Source of the DNA: an uncultured Lachnospiraceae bacterium
Lineage (GTDB): Bacteria; Bacillota; Clostridia; Lachnospirales; Lachnospiraceae
Direction: 5' to 3'
NCBI GenBank assembly: GCA_910579465.1
Contig: CAJTUB010000001.1
Coordinates: 310,001 to 374,000 of the forward strand
Length of the DNA stretch: 64,000 nt
Below the pieces are notes generated by a model that saw only the letters and a program-made list of their open reading frames with translations, searched no databases and was not told where the DNA came from. Below are positions 8,450-16,603 of this stretch, one piece after another (positions within the stretch are counted from its first letter, which is position 1; the number at the start of each line of letters is the position of its first letter). The position numbers were made by a program, and so were the translations under genes.

Positions 8450-8863
8450 ATGAAAAAAAAGATAACCTTCCGGCAGATTGTGGCATTGTGCGGGATTATC
8501 CTGTTAGTAGGAATGTACGGAATGAGTCTGGTAGCTGCCTGTCTGGCAAGACCGGAGGCAGCGGATTTGTTTCTGGCAAGTCTTGCCCTGACCGTTCTGA
8601 TTCCGATTCTTTTGTATGTGCTGCTGATGTTTTCCCGTCTGTCAAAGGGAGACGGGGCACAGGGAAAGGGCATGAAGTATTCGGAATTGCGCAGGTATAA
8701 TAAGCGCATGAAGAACGGCGAAGACCCGGAGACGCTTGCAAAAGAGATTGAAGAAAGGTACGGCGGGGAAGAAGCAGAAGAAGTGAACGAAGAAGAGGGG
8801 AACGAAACGGAAGAAGGGAACGAAGCAGAAAAAGAAGAAACGGAGGAGAGGGAGGAAAAATAA
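8450..8863 (+). CDS. Small membrane protein with acidic tail, function unknown
   Basis: A 137-residue protein I cannot assign to a named family. Two hydrophobic segments (about residues 10-32 and 40-65) are followed by a charged cytoplasmic-looking tail that becomes almost pure Glu/Asn/Lys from residue 105 on (repeats of the NEEEGNETEEG kind). It starts 10 bases after rarA behind AAGGAGG, so the two are probably cotranscribed. The lopsided tail composition also gives strong purine bias on the coding strand. Confidence 0.65.
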   Translation: MKKKITFRQIVALCGIILLVGMYGMSLVAACLARPEAADLFLASLALTVLIPILLYVLLMFSRLSKGDGAQGKGMKYSELRRYNKRMKNGEDPETLAKEIEERYGGEEAEEVNEEEGNETEEGNEAEKEETEEREEK

Positions 8864-9019
8864 AAGAAGAGCAGGAGAGAGAGGAGGGGTATGGTGGTTC
8901 TTTGTATCGGAGAAGCTCCATGCAGGGTCTGAACGGACGGACAGCATGGAGAAATGAGATGTAATTTGTCCGGCGGCCTTGCAGTTTGACTTATGATAAT
9001 CAAAAAGGAGCAAGGTCTG

Positions 9020-10345
9020 ATGAAAACAAAATTGAATGAATTAAAGCCATTTTTAATTCTTTGGATTACGCAGTCGTTTTCTGCATTGGGGAGCGCAATG
9101 ACGAATTTTGCGCTTGTCATATGGCTGTATGAAAAGAGCGGTTCTGCGACGTCAACGGCGCTTTTGACGGTGTGTTCGTATGCACCGTATGTTGTTCTGA
9201 GCATTTTTGCCGGAGCTGTCAGCGACTGGTGGGATAAGAAAAAGATTATGCTGGTCAGTGACAGCTTTGCTGCATTCTGCACAGTCTGTGTGCTGGTACT
9301 TCTTCGCACAGGCAGTCTTTCGGCATGGCATCTGTATGTGCTGAATGCACTGAACGGACTGATGAATACCATCCAGCAGCCTGCCTCGGATGTGGCAGTG
9401 ACATTGCTGACGCCAAAGAAATATTACCAGAAGACGAGCGGACTGCGTTCGTTTTCCAATTCGCTTGTTACTATTTTAACGCCTGTCCTGGCAACGTCGG
9501 CGGTTGTGCTTTTTGGCGTGGAGGCAGTCATTTTCTTTGATTTGTTTACCTTTTCCGCGGCCTTTTTGTCGCTTCTGCTCTGGGTTCGGGTGCCAGGGGC
9601 AGGAGAGCGGGAGGAACGGAAGGAAAGTTTACTGCAGGCGGCAGGGAAAGGGCTTTCCTATTTGAAGGAAAATAAAGGCATATTGTGGCTGATTTTATTT
9701 CTGGCAGCCATCAATCTGATTGCCTCCATGTATTCGGCGGCGCTTCCTGCCATGCTTCTGTCGCGGGAAAACGGCGGCGAGACGGTGCTTGGCATCGTAA
9801 ATGCCTGTACGGGTCTGGCAACGCTTGCCGGGAGCGTACTGGTGACGCTGGCTCCCGCGCCGAAAAACCGTGTCAGGGTTATCTGCAACGCCCTGCTTTT
9901 CTCGATGAGTACGGAAAACTTTTTACTGGCATTCGGGAAAACGCCGTTCGTATGGTGCATCGGCGCATTTCTTGGCTGGTTTTTTATTCCGCTTATGAAT
10001 GCCAATATGGACGTGGTTTTCCGGACGGAGATTCCTGCGCTGATGCAGGGAAGAGTGTATTCCGCGCGGAATACGCTGCAGTTTTTTACGATTCCTGCTG
10101 GTTACTTTCTCGGCGGGCTTCTGGTGGACAGGGTGTTCGAGCCGTTAATGGCGGGAGACTTTGCGGATACCGTGCCTGCGTGGCTGTTCGGAACCGGGAA
10201 AGGCTCCGGGGCGGCGCTCCTGTTCTTTGTGATAGGACTTGCCGGTGTCGCGGTCTGCCTGATTTTCCGAAGAAATAAGCATATCCGCAGTTTCGGGAGG
10301 TATCTGGAGCAAGGAAAGGGAAGGGACGGCGCAGGGCAGCGTTAA
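9020..10345 (+). CDS. MFS transporter, drug-efflux (Mef-like) type
   Basis: A 441-residue integral membrane protein with about twelve hydrophobic segments. It opens with FLILWITQSFSALGSAM, typical of the macrolide-efflux-like branch of the major facilitator superfamily, and carries the loop motif GAVSDWWDKKKIM after the second segment. Probably a proton-driven exporter; the substrate cannot be told. The ATG at 9020 has AAGGAG 9 bases upstream and is preferred over an earlier in-frame start at 8993. The 130 bases upstream hold no clear promoter. It converges on the next gene with a shared terminator between. Confidence 0.85.
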   Translation: MKTKLNELKPFLILWITQSFSALGSAMTNFALVIWLYEKSGSATSTALLTVCSYAPYVVLSIFAGAVSDWWDKKKIMLVSDSFAAFCTVCVLVLLRTGSLSAWHLYVLNALNGLMNTIQQPASDVAVTLLTPKKYYQKTSGLRSFSNSLVTILTPVLATSAVVLFGVEAVIFFDLFTFSAAFLSLLLWVRVPGAGEREERKESLLQAAGKGLSYLKENKGILWLILFLAAINLIASMYSAALPAMLLSRENGGETVLGIVNACTGLATLAGSVLVTLAPAPKNRVRVICNALLFSMSTENFLLAFGKTPFVWCIGAFLGWFFIPLMNANMDVVFRTEIPALMQGRVYSARNTLQFFTIPAGYFLGGLLVDRVFEPLMAGDFADTVPAWLFGTGKGSGAALLFFVIGLAGVAVCLIFRRNKHIRSFGRYLEQGKGRDGAGQR

Positions 10346-10370
10346 GAGGCTCTGCAGATGCCGTGAGTGT

Positions 10371-10408
10371 GGAAAAGAGGGCTGCCGCGTGAAGTGGCAG
10401 CCCCTTTC
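10371..10408. terminator. Bidirectional terminator between convergent genes
   Basis: GGGCTGCC (10379-10386) pairs with GGCAGCCC (10396-10403). The stem is flanked by GGAAAAGA on the left and CTTTCC on the right, so it can serve both strands. Confidence 0.7.
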
Positions 10409-10427
10409 CATAACAGCGCTGGAACGC

Positions 10428-11711
10428 TTATTCGTCTTCTTCTGTTTCCTCTGGTACATAGTCCGGGTCGATTTTGATATGAATCTTGTCGATACGGTTT
10501 TTATCTACTTTGTCTACCGTGTAGGTGACGCCGCAGTCAGTTAAGGTCTCGCCTTCTGACGGAAGGTGGTCGAGCAGATAAATAACGTGGCCCGCAATGG
10601 AGTCGTAGTCGTCAGAGGCGAGGGAAAGCCCGAGCACTTCGTTGATTTCATCCAGCTTTGCCGAGCCGTCTGCGATATATTCGTTATCACCGACTGCCGT
10701 TATCACATCCTCCTCGTCCTCGTCGTATTCATCGCGGATTTCTCCGACAATTTCTTCAATCAGGTCCTCTAAGGTAATCAGACCTGCGGTAGCGCCATAC
10801 TCGTCCAGCACGATTGCAAGGGAAATAGACTCCTTGCGCATTTCTCTCAGTAATTCGGAAGTTTTCTTATATTCATAAGTGAAGTAAGGCTCACGCAAAT
10901 AGTCCGCAAGGTGAAAGTCCTCTTTATTTCCGCGGTAAAAGAAAATGTCCTTCAGGTTTACGATACCGATAACATTGTCACTGGTCTCATGGTAAACCGG
11001 CAGACGGGTATACATATTTGCTTCAAACGCCTCCACTAAACGGTCATAATCAAAAGTATCCTCGGCAAAATCCATATCGATGCGCGGTACCATAATATCA
11101 CGGGCAAGGGAATCACCGAAGTCTACTACGTTATTAATCATTTCACGTTCTTCGCTTTCAATCACGCCTTCCTCATGGCTCACATCAACGATAGTCAGAA
11201 GCTCGTTTTCCGTAATGGCGGCCGCCTTTTTGGAAGGGTCGATACGGAACAGCAGAAGCAGTCCGAGCGAAATCCTGTTCATAAAAAAGATGACCGGAGT
11301 CAGCAGCTTTGTAATAAAAAGAACAAAAGGTGCATAGACCAGGGACAGTTTTTCGTTGTAAATCGTAGCCAGTGTCTTCGGGGTGATTTCACCAAAAATT
11401 AAAATGAGAAGTGTCAGAATACCGGTTGCAATACCTGTGCCGTAGCTGGATTTAAAATGATTGATAGCCAGCGTAGTGGTAAGGGAGGATGCCGACAGAT
11501 TGACAATGTTATTGCCAATCAGGATTGCACTAATCATTTTGGAAGGCTCCTCAATCAGTTTTGCAACGGTTTTTGCACTGCGTTTTCCCTCCTCCGCAAG
11601 ACTCCGGATACGAATCTTATTCACGGTGGTAAGGGCAGTTTCCGCAGAAGAAAACATTGCTGAAAGCAATAATAGAATTAGCAGCACGATTATCTGTGCT
11701 ATGGGGTCCAA
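10428..11711 (-). CDS. CNNM/CorC-type membrane protein (HlyC/hemolysin family)
   Basis: A 427-residue membrane protein of the UPF0053 / HlyC-CorC family, linked to Mg/Co transport in characterised members. The order is an N-terminal DUF21/CNNM membrane domain with about four hydrophobic segments (AETALTTVNKIRI near the start), two CBS domains with DIMVPRIDM and LAIVLDEYGATAGLITLED, and a CorC_HlyC C-terminal domain. I place the start at the TTG (11709-11711) because AAGGAG sits 8 bases upstream. The in-frame ATG at 11718-11720 directly abuts that site. The ORF end has a long acidic tail (EETEEDE). Confidence 0.88.
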   Translation of the reverse strand: MDPIAQIIVLLILLLLSAMFSSAETALTTVNKIRIRSLAEEGKRSAKTVAKLIEEPSKMISAILIGNNIVNLSASSLTTTLAINHFKSSYGTGIATGILTLLILIFGEITPKTLATIYNEKLSLVYAPFVLFITKLLTPVIFFMNRISLGLLLLFRIDPSKKAAAITENELLTIVDVSHEEGVIESEEREMINNVVDFGDSLARDIMVPRIDMDFAEDTFDYDRLVEAFEANMYTRLPVYHETSDNVIGIVNLKDIFFYRGNKEDFHLADYLREPYFTYEYKKTSELLREMRKESISLAIVLDEYGATAGLITLEDLIEEIVGEIRDEYDEDEEDVITAVGDNEYIADGSAKLDEINEVLGLSLASDDYDSIAGHVIYLLDHLPSEGETLTDCGVTYTVDKVDKNRIDKIHIKIDPDYVPEETEEDE

Positions 11712-11745
11712 AAAAATCATCTCCTTTTTTATGTATAGTATTTTT

Positions 11746-11774
11746 ATAATAGCATGGTTTGAGGAAACTGTCAA
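11746..11774 (-). promoter_or_regulatory. Promoter of the CorC-type gene (minus strand)
   Basis: Read on the minus strand: TTGACA (11774-11769), 17 bases, TATTAT (11751-11746). Confidence 0.75.
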
Positions 11775-11852
11775 TAGGCGGGAATGTCCTCGCGCCCAGG
11801 TATCTCTAAGAGGTGGTTCAAAAAATGCGAAAACCCGGAGAAGGGAAGATTC

Positions 11853-11881
11853 TTGTATCCGTCTGAAAGATGTGTTATATT
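11853..11881 (+). promoter_or_regulatory. Promoter of the DUF6273 lipoprotein gene
   Basis: TTGTAT (11853-11858) and TATATT (11876-11881), 17-base spacer. Thirty-one bases upstream of the -35 box begins AAAATGCGAAAAC, a near copy of a word seen upstream of four other genes in the window. Confidence 0.5.
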
Positions 11882-11986
11882 AAAGAAGAGGGAAAGCCAT
11901 AGAAGCGGCTTTGCCTCTTGGATAATCACCAATTGCTTCTGCATTTTACAGAGGGGGATACTTTGTAAAGAAAGAGAGGGGACACT

Positions 11987-12937
11987 ATGACAAAGAGCAA
12001 CAAGGGAAAGAAGGATGCAATCAGCGGAAAGCGGTATATCCGTGTATGCCTGCTGATTGTGGCGATGCTTCTGGCTGTCACGGCGGGTGGCTGCTCCCGG
12101 AAGCCGTCGGAGGAGGGGATAGAACCGACGGAGGGAGTGACGGAAGCATTGACGCCAAAGCCGACCGCAACGCCAGAGCCGACCGCAACGCCACAGCCAA
12201 CTGCGACGCCGGAGCCGACAAAGGCTCAGACACAGGACACTTCCGGCACGGCATTTACCCCGTCCGGCATTAGCGGGCGAGTGATGATTTTTACCGGAAA
12301 CACAGTAGAGGTCTCTGAAGCCGGAACCGGTGATACGGTACGCTTTGGAAGCTACGAACAGGACAATGACATGGACAATGGAGCGGAAGCCATCGAGTGG
12401 CTCGTATTGGATAAACAGGACGGGAAGCTGCTGCTGATTAGTAAGGATGCCTTGGATGCAAAGCTTTATAATGAAGAATATGTGGACGTGACCTGGGAGA
12501 CGTGTACACTGCGCGGATGGCTGAATGATACGTTCTATAACACTGCGTTCAGTACAGAGGAGCAGGGGCGTATTGTAACGACCAGGGTGAAAAACGAGGA
12601 TAATCTGGAGTACGGGACCGAAGGAGGGAACGATACGGAGGATAAGATATTCCTTCTTAGTACCGGGGAGGTACGAGGGTACTTTGACTTTTCTATGACT
12701 GCATTTGACCCTGCACGTCAGGCAAGGGTGACGGCGTATGCCAAGGCGCAGGGAGGATTTGTCCGTAATGATGATGCATATTCTGAGAACGGCTGGTGGT
12801 GGCTGCGCACACCGGGCTATATTAATAAAGGTGCTGTGAACGTTGCCTCCTCTGGTCTTGTCGACAGCAATGGTTACAGTGTGACACATTCCGGCTTTGT
12901 GATTCGGCCCGCTTTATGGTTGAACCTGGAATATTAG
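11987..12937 (+). CDS. DUF6273 lipoprotein with Pro/Thr linker
   Basis: A 316-residue exported lipoprotein of unknown function. A basic N-terminus and hydrophobic stretch end in a lipobox (LAVTAGGC, Cys36), so it should be anchored to the outer face of the membrane. Residues about 50-80 form a PTATPEPTATPQ linker made by an 18-bp tandem repeat. The C-terminal two thirds match the DUF6273 pattern: VRFGSYEQ, IEWLVLDKQDGKLLLIS, RGWLNDTFYNTAF, then WWWLRTPG and FVIRPALWLNL at the end. This domain occurs widely in surface proteins of Lachnospiraceae, and no activity is known to me. AAAGAGAGGGG precedes the ATG. A collapsed second copy follows directly. Confidence 0.82.
   Translation: MTKSNKGKKDAISGKRYIRVCLLIVAMLLAVTAGGCSRKPSEEGIEPTEGVTEALTPKPTATPEPTATPQPTATPEPTKAQTQDTSGTAFTPSGISGRVMIFTGNTVEVSEAGTGDTVRFGSYEQDNDMDNGAEAIEWLVLDKQDGKLLLISKDALDAKLYNEEYVDVTWETCTLRGWLNDTFYNTAFSTEEQGRIVTTRVKNEDNLEYGTEGGNDTEDKIFLLSTGEVRGYFDFSMTAFDPARQARVTAYAKAQGGFVRNDDAYSENGWWWLRTPGYINKGAVNVASSGLVDSNGYSVTHSGFVIRPALWLNLEY
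12161..12214 (+). repeat. 18-bp tandem repeat encoding the Pro/Thr linker
   Basis: Three head-to-tail copies of an 18-base unit starting CCGACCGCAACGCCAGAG at 12161, 12179 and 12197 (the last diverged), inside the lipoprotein gene. They encode the six-residue PTATPE unit. Confidence 0.85.
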
Positions 12938-12952
12938 CAGTGGGAGAAAGAA

Positions 12953-13101
12953 GTGTACATCGGCGAAAGGCGGTATATCCGTGCATGCCTGCTGATTGTA
13001 GCAATGCTTCTGACTGTCATGGCGGGGACTGCGACGGCTATAAGGTAGACCGCTTCGGTATGGTGATTCGTCCTGCTTTCTGGTTAAATCCGGAGTCTTA
13101 G
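12953..13101 (+). pseudogene. Collapsed duplicate of the DUF6273 lipoprotein gene
   Basis: About 60 bases from 12960 repeat, with few differences, the signal-peptide segment of the lipoprotein gene (12027-12085), including GGTATATCCGTG and ATGCCTGCTGATTGT. After GCGGGG the sequence jumps straight to a divergent copy of the gene's 3' end, encoding FGMVIRPAFWLNPES. The middle of the gene is gone, the two pieces are in different frames, and the signal-peptide frame stops at TAG. A tandem duplicate evidently lost its interior. No function expected. Confidence 0.75.
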
Positions 13102-13186
13102 TCTGTAGCTGCGCCACGCTGTGGCGTAGCAGATTTCTGTAATTTGCATGTCGCTTTCAGTTCCGGAAAAAGCGCAGTTTTCTTGC

Positions 13187-13215
13187 TTGACTTTTTTGCG
13201 TCCACATTATATAAT
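13187..13215 (+). promoter_or_regulatory. Promoter of the yicC-remA-rpoZ-lepB cluster
   Basis: TTGACT (13187-13192), 17 bases, TATAAT (13210-13215). The first start codon is at 13282. Confidence 0.75.
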
Positions 13216-13281
13216 TAGCTGATATGGCAAGAGGAGCTGTTGTGAATCCTTAAGAATCAGCCCCTTTGGAAAGGAGCCGTC

Positions 13282-14160
13282 ATGGTAAAGAGTATGACCG
13301 GATACGGCAGATGTGAGATGGCGGAGGGAGGACGTAAGGTTACGGTTGAGATAAAGGCGGTAAATCATCGTTACGGTGATTTTTCCGTAAAGCTGCCGAA
13401 GCGCCTGGGTACCTGTGATGCTTCTGTGCGGACTATTTTAAAGCAGTATATCAGCAGAGGAAAGGTAGATGTTTACGTTTCCTATGAAGATGAAACCGAA
13501 CGCCAGGGTTGTGTCTGCTATAATCCCGAGCTTGCCAGAGAGTATTATGAAGTCCTGCTTCGTATGGCGGAAGAGTTTCCGGTCGAGAATGATATCCGGA
13601 TATCGACGCTTTCCCGTTATCCGGAGGTGTTGACCGTGGTCGAGGAACCGCAGGATGAGGAAGCACTGGTGCAGCTTCTGGAGCGTGCGCTCCGCGGTGC
13701 GGCAGAGAAGTTTGTGGAAGCGCGTATTGCCGAGGGCGAGCGGCTCCGGCAGGATTTGACGGAAAAGTGCGAACGGATAAGCGCTATGATTGTCAGAATA
13801 GAAGAGCGTTCCCCGCAGATTGTAGAGGAGTACCGGAGGAAACTTTCCGAAAAGGTGGCGGAGATGTTAGGGGACACACGGCTGGATGAGCGGATTCTGG
13901 CAACAGAGATTGCAGTGTTTGCGGATAAGGTATGCACCGACGAGGAGACAGTACGTCTCCGCAGTCATGTAGCGAATGTACTGGAGACATTCCGGCAGGG
14001 AGAAAATGCCGGGCGGAAGTTAGATTTTATCGCACAGGAGATGAACCGCGAGGCAAATACGATTCTGTCAAAGTCAAATGACATTGCGGTGTCCAATCTT
14101 GCCATTGACTTAAAAACGGAGATTGAAAAAATCCGTGAGCAGATTCAGAATATTGAATAG
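13282..14160 (+). CDS. yicC: YicC/YloC family endoribonuclease
   Basis: A 292-residue cytoplasmic protein of the YicC/YloC family, members of which are endoribonucleases implicated in RNA turnover. The N-terminus MVKSMTGYGR and the downstream VNHRYGDFSVKLPK are the family signature. The C-terminal DUF1732 region contains GRKLDFIAQEMNREANTI and ends KTEIEKIREQIQNIE. AAAGGAG lies 8 bases before the ATG. It heads a cluster with remA and rpoZ, the same neighbours as yloC in Bacillus, but gmk, which normally sits between remA and rpoZ, is absent. Confidence 0.95.
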   Translation: MVKSMTGYGRCEMAEGGRKVTVEIKAVNHRYGDFSVKLPKRLGTCDASVRTILKQYISRGKVDVYVSYEDETERQGCVCYNPELAREYYEVLLRMAEEFPVENDIRISTLSRYPEVLTVVEEPQDEEALVQLLERALRGAAEKFVEARIAEGERLRQDLTEKCERISAMIVRIEERSPQIVEEYRRKLSEKVAEMLGDTRLDERILATEIAVFADKVCTDEETVRLRSHVANVLETFRQGENAGRKLDFIAQEMNREANTILSKSNDIAVSNLAIDLKTEIEKIREQIQNIE

Positions 14161-14172
14161 CGGGGTGGAACA

Positions 14173-14418
14173 ATGGAACGAATGATACCGATTGGGTTCG
14201 GAAATATGGTAAATGCCGCAAAGATTATCGGCATCGTAAAGCCGGAGGCTTCTCCGGTGCGGCGTATGGTACAGAATGCCAAGGATACGGAGCGGTGTCT
14301 GGACGCAACCTGCGGGCGCAAGTGCAAGTCCGTAATCGTGACCGAGAATGGTTATATTGTACTGTCGGCGCTTCTGCCGGAAACCGTTGCGGGACGCGTC
14401 AATGAGCGCAGGGAATAG
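14173..14418 (+). CDS. remA: DUF370 regulator RemA
   Basis: An 81-residue DNA-binding protein of the RemA/DUF370 family, which in Bacillus subtilis activates biofilm matrix and osmoprotection genes. It matches along its whole length: IGFGNMVNAAKIIGIVKPE, SPVRRMVQNAKD, the arginine-containing CGRKCKSVIV, then ILSA-like IVLSALLPETVA. It has an unusual ERCLDATCGRKC with cysteines absent from Bacillus RemA. It starts 12 bases after yicC, with a GGGGTGG ribosome site. Confidence 0.93.
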   Translation: MERMIPIGFGNMVNAAKIIGIVKPEASPVRRMVQNAKDTERCLDATCGRKCKSVIVTENGYIVLSALLPETVAGRVNERRE

Positions 14419-14461
14419 CTCCGGCAGATAAGCCGGGGAATCAAGGAAAGGAGACAGCAGT

Positions 14462-14701
14462 ATGTTACATCCGTCTTATGCAGATTTAATGCAGGTATTA
14501 AACAGTGAGGTAGAGCCGGGAGAGCACCCGGTGGTAAACAGCCGTTATTCAGTCGTGCTGGCGACTGCAAAGAGAGCGCGCCAGATTATTGCGGGGGCAC
14601 AGCCGTATGCGACCGCGAAGTGTTCCAAGCCGCTTTCTACCGCAGTGGAGGAGGTTTATCAGGGAAAAGTAAAAATTGTCGGTGATGAAGAGGACGAATA
14701 G
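14462..14701 (+). CDS. rpoZ: RNA polymerase omega subunit
   Basis: The 79-residue omega subunit, which helps assemble beta-prime into RNA polymerase. It shows NSRYSVVLATAKRARQI, the most conserved stretch of the family, followed by the KPLSTAVEEVYQGKV tail. AAAGGAG precedes the ATG by 9 bases. The upstream neighbour is remA with no gmk between them, an atypical junction for this cluster. lepB follows 8 bases later. Confidence 0.93.
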   Translation: MLHPSYADLMQVLNSEVEPGEHPVVNSRYSVVLATAKRARQIIAGAQPYATAKCSKPLSTAVEEVYQGKVKIVGDEEDE

Positions 14702-14709
14702 GAACCGGT

Positions 14710-15252
14710 ATGAAATTAGGAAAAAAAATAATAGAAGCGGTGGCTTTGATTGCCCTTTCCGCATTGATATTGTTCGGTCTGCCGCGGTATGTGATAGAGC
14801 GTGTCATTGTGGACGGCACGTCTATGGAAACGACGCTGCAGGACGCAGATAACATTCTTGTAGAGAAGGTTTCACGGTATTTTGGCGCGTTAGACCGCTT
14901 TGATGTGATTGTGTTTTACCCGGATGAAGAGGCAAAGGAGTCCAGGGGACGCTATTATATCAAACGGATTATCGGGCTGCCGGGAGAGACCGTGCAGATT
15001 GTGGATGAGACGATTTACATTAACGGGGAGCCTTTAGAGGAGTCCTACGGCTCCACTGCGATGTCGCGGGCAGGACTTGCGGCAGAGCCGGTGACGCTCG
15101 GGGAGGACGAGTATTTCGTCTTGGGCGATAACCGTGCCATCAGCCAGGACAGCCGTTCCCCGAAGGTAGGGGTTGTACCTCTCTCCAGAATCGGAGGGAA
15201 GCTTTTACTGCGGATTTACCCGTTTCATAAGTTCGGAACTGTGAACGATTAG
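14710..15252 (+). CDS. lepB: Type I signal peptidase
   Basis: Membrane-anchored serine peptidase that removes signal peptides from exported proteins. One N-terminal membrane segment (residues 8-28) is followed by the catalytic serine in GTSMETTL (Ser38), the general-base lysine in YYIKRIIGLPGE (Lys85), and the box GDNRAISQDSR. At 180 residues it has the short Gram-positive form. It starts 8 bases after rpoZ behind a weak AGGAA site, so it probably depends on translation of the upstream gene. Confidence 0.94.
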   Translation: MKLGKKIIEAVALIALSALILFGLPRYVIERVIVDGTSMETTLQDADNILVEKVSRYFGALDRFDVIVFYPDEEAKESRGRYYIKRIIGLPGETVQIVDETIYINGEPLEESYGSTAMSRAGLAAEPVTLGEDEYFVLGDNRAISQDSRSPKVGVVPLSRIGGKLLLRIYPFHKFGTVND

Positions 15253-15272
15253 TAAATTTTTTAAAATAGGTC

Positions 15273-15301
15273 TTGATATTTTTTTACAGATTAGGTACAA
15301 T
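15273..15301 (+). promoter_or_regulatory. Promoter of gap
   Basis: TTGATA (15273-15278), 17-base AT-rich spacer, TACAAT (15296-15301). This is followed by a leader of about 100 bases. No CggR-type regulator gene is nearby. Confidence 0.75.
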
Positions 15302-15408
15302 ATGTAATAGTTCGTTAGGGCGAGTCGTTTTAGATATCTTGCGTTTAGATTGATAAAAAAATGACAAGCCTTCTGATACTGAAAAATAATTTACAGGAGG
15401 AAACTAAA

Positions 15409-16425
15409 ATGGCAGTAAAGGTAGCAATTAACGGCTTTGGTCGTATCGGACGTCTTGCATTCAGACAGATGTTCGGAGCAGAGGGTTATGAAATCGTTGC
15501 AATCAACGATTTAACGAGCCCGAAGATGCTGGCACACTTATTAAAGTACGATTCCGCACAGGGCAGATATGCTCTTGCAGATTCCGTTGTAGCAGGTGAG
15601 GATTCCATCACCGTGAACGGAAAGACCATCAAGATTTATGCAGAGAAGGATGCTGCAAATCTTCCGTGGGGTCAGATCGGCGTAGACGTAGTTCTTGAGT
15701 GTACCGGTTTTTACTGCTCTAAGGAGAAGTCCCAGGCACACATCAATGCAGGTGCGAAGAAGGTTGTTATTTCCGCTCCGGCAGGCAATGACCTTCCGAC
15801 CGTTGTATTCAGCGTAAATGAGAAGACCTTAAAGGCAGAGGATACTATCATTTCCGCGGCTTCTTGTACGACGAACTGCTTAGCTCCGATGGCTAAGGCA
15901 TTAAATGACTACGCTCCGATTCAGAGTGGTATTATGAGTACGATTCACGCTTTCACCGGCGACCAGATGGTTCTGGACGGTCCGCACAGAAAGGGTGACT
16001 TAAGAAGAGCACGTGCTGCTGCTGTGAATATTGTTCCGAACAGCACCGGTGCTGCTAAGGCAATCGGTCTTGTAATTCCGGAATTAAACGGCAAGCTGAT
16101 TGGTTCCGCACAGAGAGTACCGGTTCCGACCGGTTCCACGACGATTCTTGTTGCAGTTGTTAAGGGCAAGGATATCACGAAGGAAGGCATCAACGCAGCA
16201 ATGAAGGCAGCTTCTTCCGCATCTTTCGGTTATACGGAGGAGGAGCTGGTATCTTCTGATATCGTTGGTATTACTTACGGTTCCCTGTTCGATGCTACCC
16301 AGACCATGGTCAGCAAGATTGACGAGGATACCTATCAGGTACAGGTAGTGTCCTGGTACGATAACGAGAATTCCTACACCAGCCAGATGGTTAGAACCAT
16401 TAAGTATTTCGCTGAGCTGGCATAG
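15409..16425 (+). CDS. gap: Glyceraldehyde-3-phosphate dehydrogenase
   Basis: Glycolytic enzyme converting glyceraldehyde-3-phosphate to 1,3-bisphosphoglycerate with NAD. Full length at 338 residues. The Rossmann start INGFGRIGRLAF, the catalytic cysteine in SAASCTTNCLAP (Cys153) and the C-terminal SWYDNENSYTSQM are all present. I use the ATG at 15409 with AGGAGG 7 bases upstream, not the earlier ATG at 15361, whose extension has no family counterpart. Codons are skewed toward GGT, GTT and GCT, unlike most neighbours, in keeping with high expression. Followed by a terminator, then pgk and tpiA. Confidence 0.97.
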   Translation: MAVKVAINGFGRIGRLAFRQMFGAEGYEIVAINDLTSPKMLAHLLKYDSAQGRYALADSVVAGEDSITVNGKTIKIYAEKDAANLPWGQIGVDVVLECTGFYCSKEKSQAHINAGAKKVVISAPAGNDLPTVVFSVNEKTLKAEDTIISAASCTTNCLAPMAKALNDYAPIQSGIMSTIHAFTGDQMVLDGPHRKGDLRRARAAAVNIVPNSTGAAKAIGLVIPELNGKLIGSAQRVPVPTGSTTILVAVVKGKDITKEGINAAMKAASSASFGYTEEELVSSDIVGITYGSLFDATQTMVSKIDEDTYQVQVVSWYDNENSYTSQMVRTIKYFAELA

Positions 16426-16457
16426 TGTCAGGGTTCTTTCAAAACGATTGATCCAGA

Positions 16458-16490
16458 AGGGGTCCGGTCTATTATGGACCGGGCCCTTTT
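16458..16490 (+). terminator. Terminator after gap
   Basis: A GC-rich stem at 16460-16470 pairs with 16476-16486 (GGACCGGGCCC) over a 5-base loop, followed by TTTTATC. It separates gap from pgk and may be partial, allowing read-through. Confidence 0.75.
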
Positions 16491-16603
16491 ATCATTCAGC
16501 CGGTCAGCCAAAGGAGGCGAAAGCACTCCGGAGGCTGCCATACACAAAGGGCCGGAGAGGTTCTTTGCGAAAAGACGTAATATAACCCGAAAGGAGATTC
16601 CTC

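Noticed and set aside
8422..9372. 316-codon open frame on the minus strand
   Set aside because: Ser/Phe-rich translation of the complement of the acidic-tail gene and of the MFS gene start; an artefact of the purine-rich coding strand.
11771..12889. 372-codon open frame on the minus strand
   Set aside because: Antisense to the DUF6273 lipoprotein gene and its promoter; Arg/Cys/Leu-rich with no ribosome site or domain.
12938..13281. Riboswitch or structured leader before yicC
   Set aside because: The similarity is to the lipoprotein gene, which explains the first part as a pseudogene; the remainder holds only a promoter.
15361..15408. 16-residue N-terminal extension of GAPDH
   Set aside because: GAPDH proteins start at the Rossmann strand, and AGGAGG is placed for the ATG at 15409.
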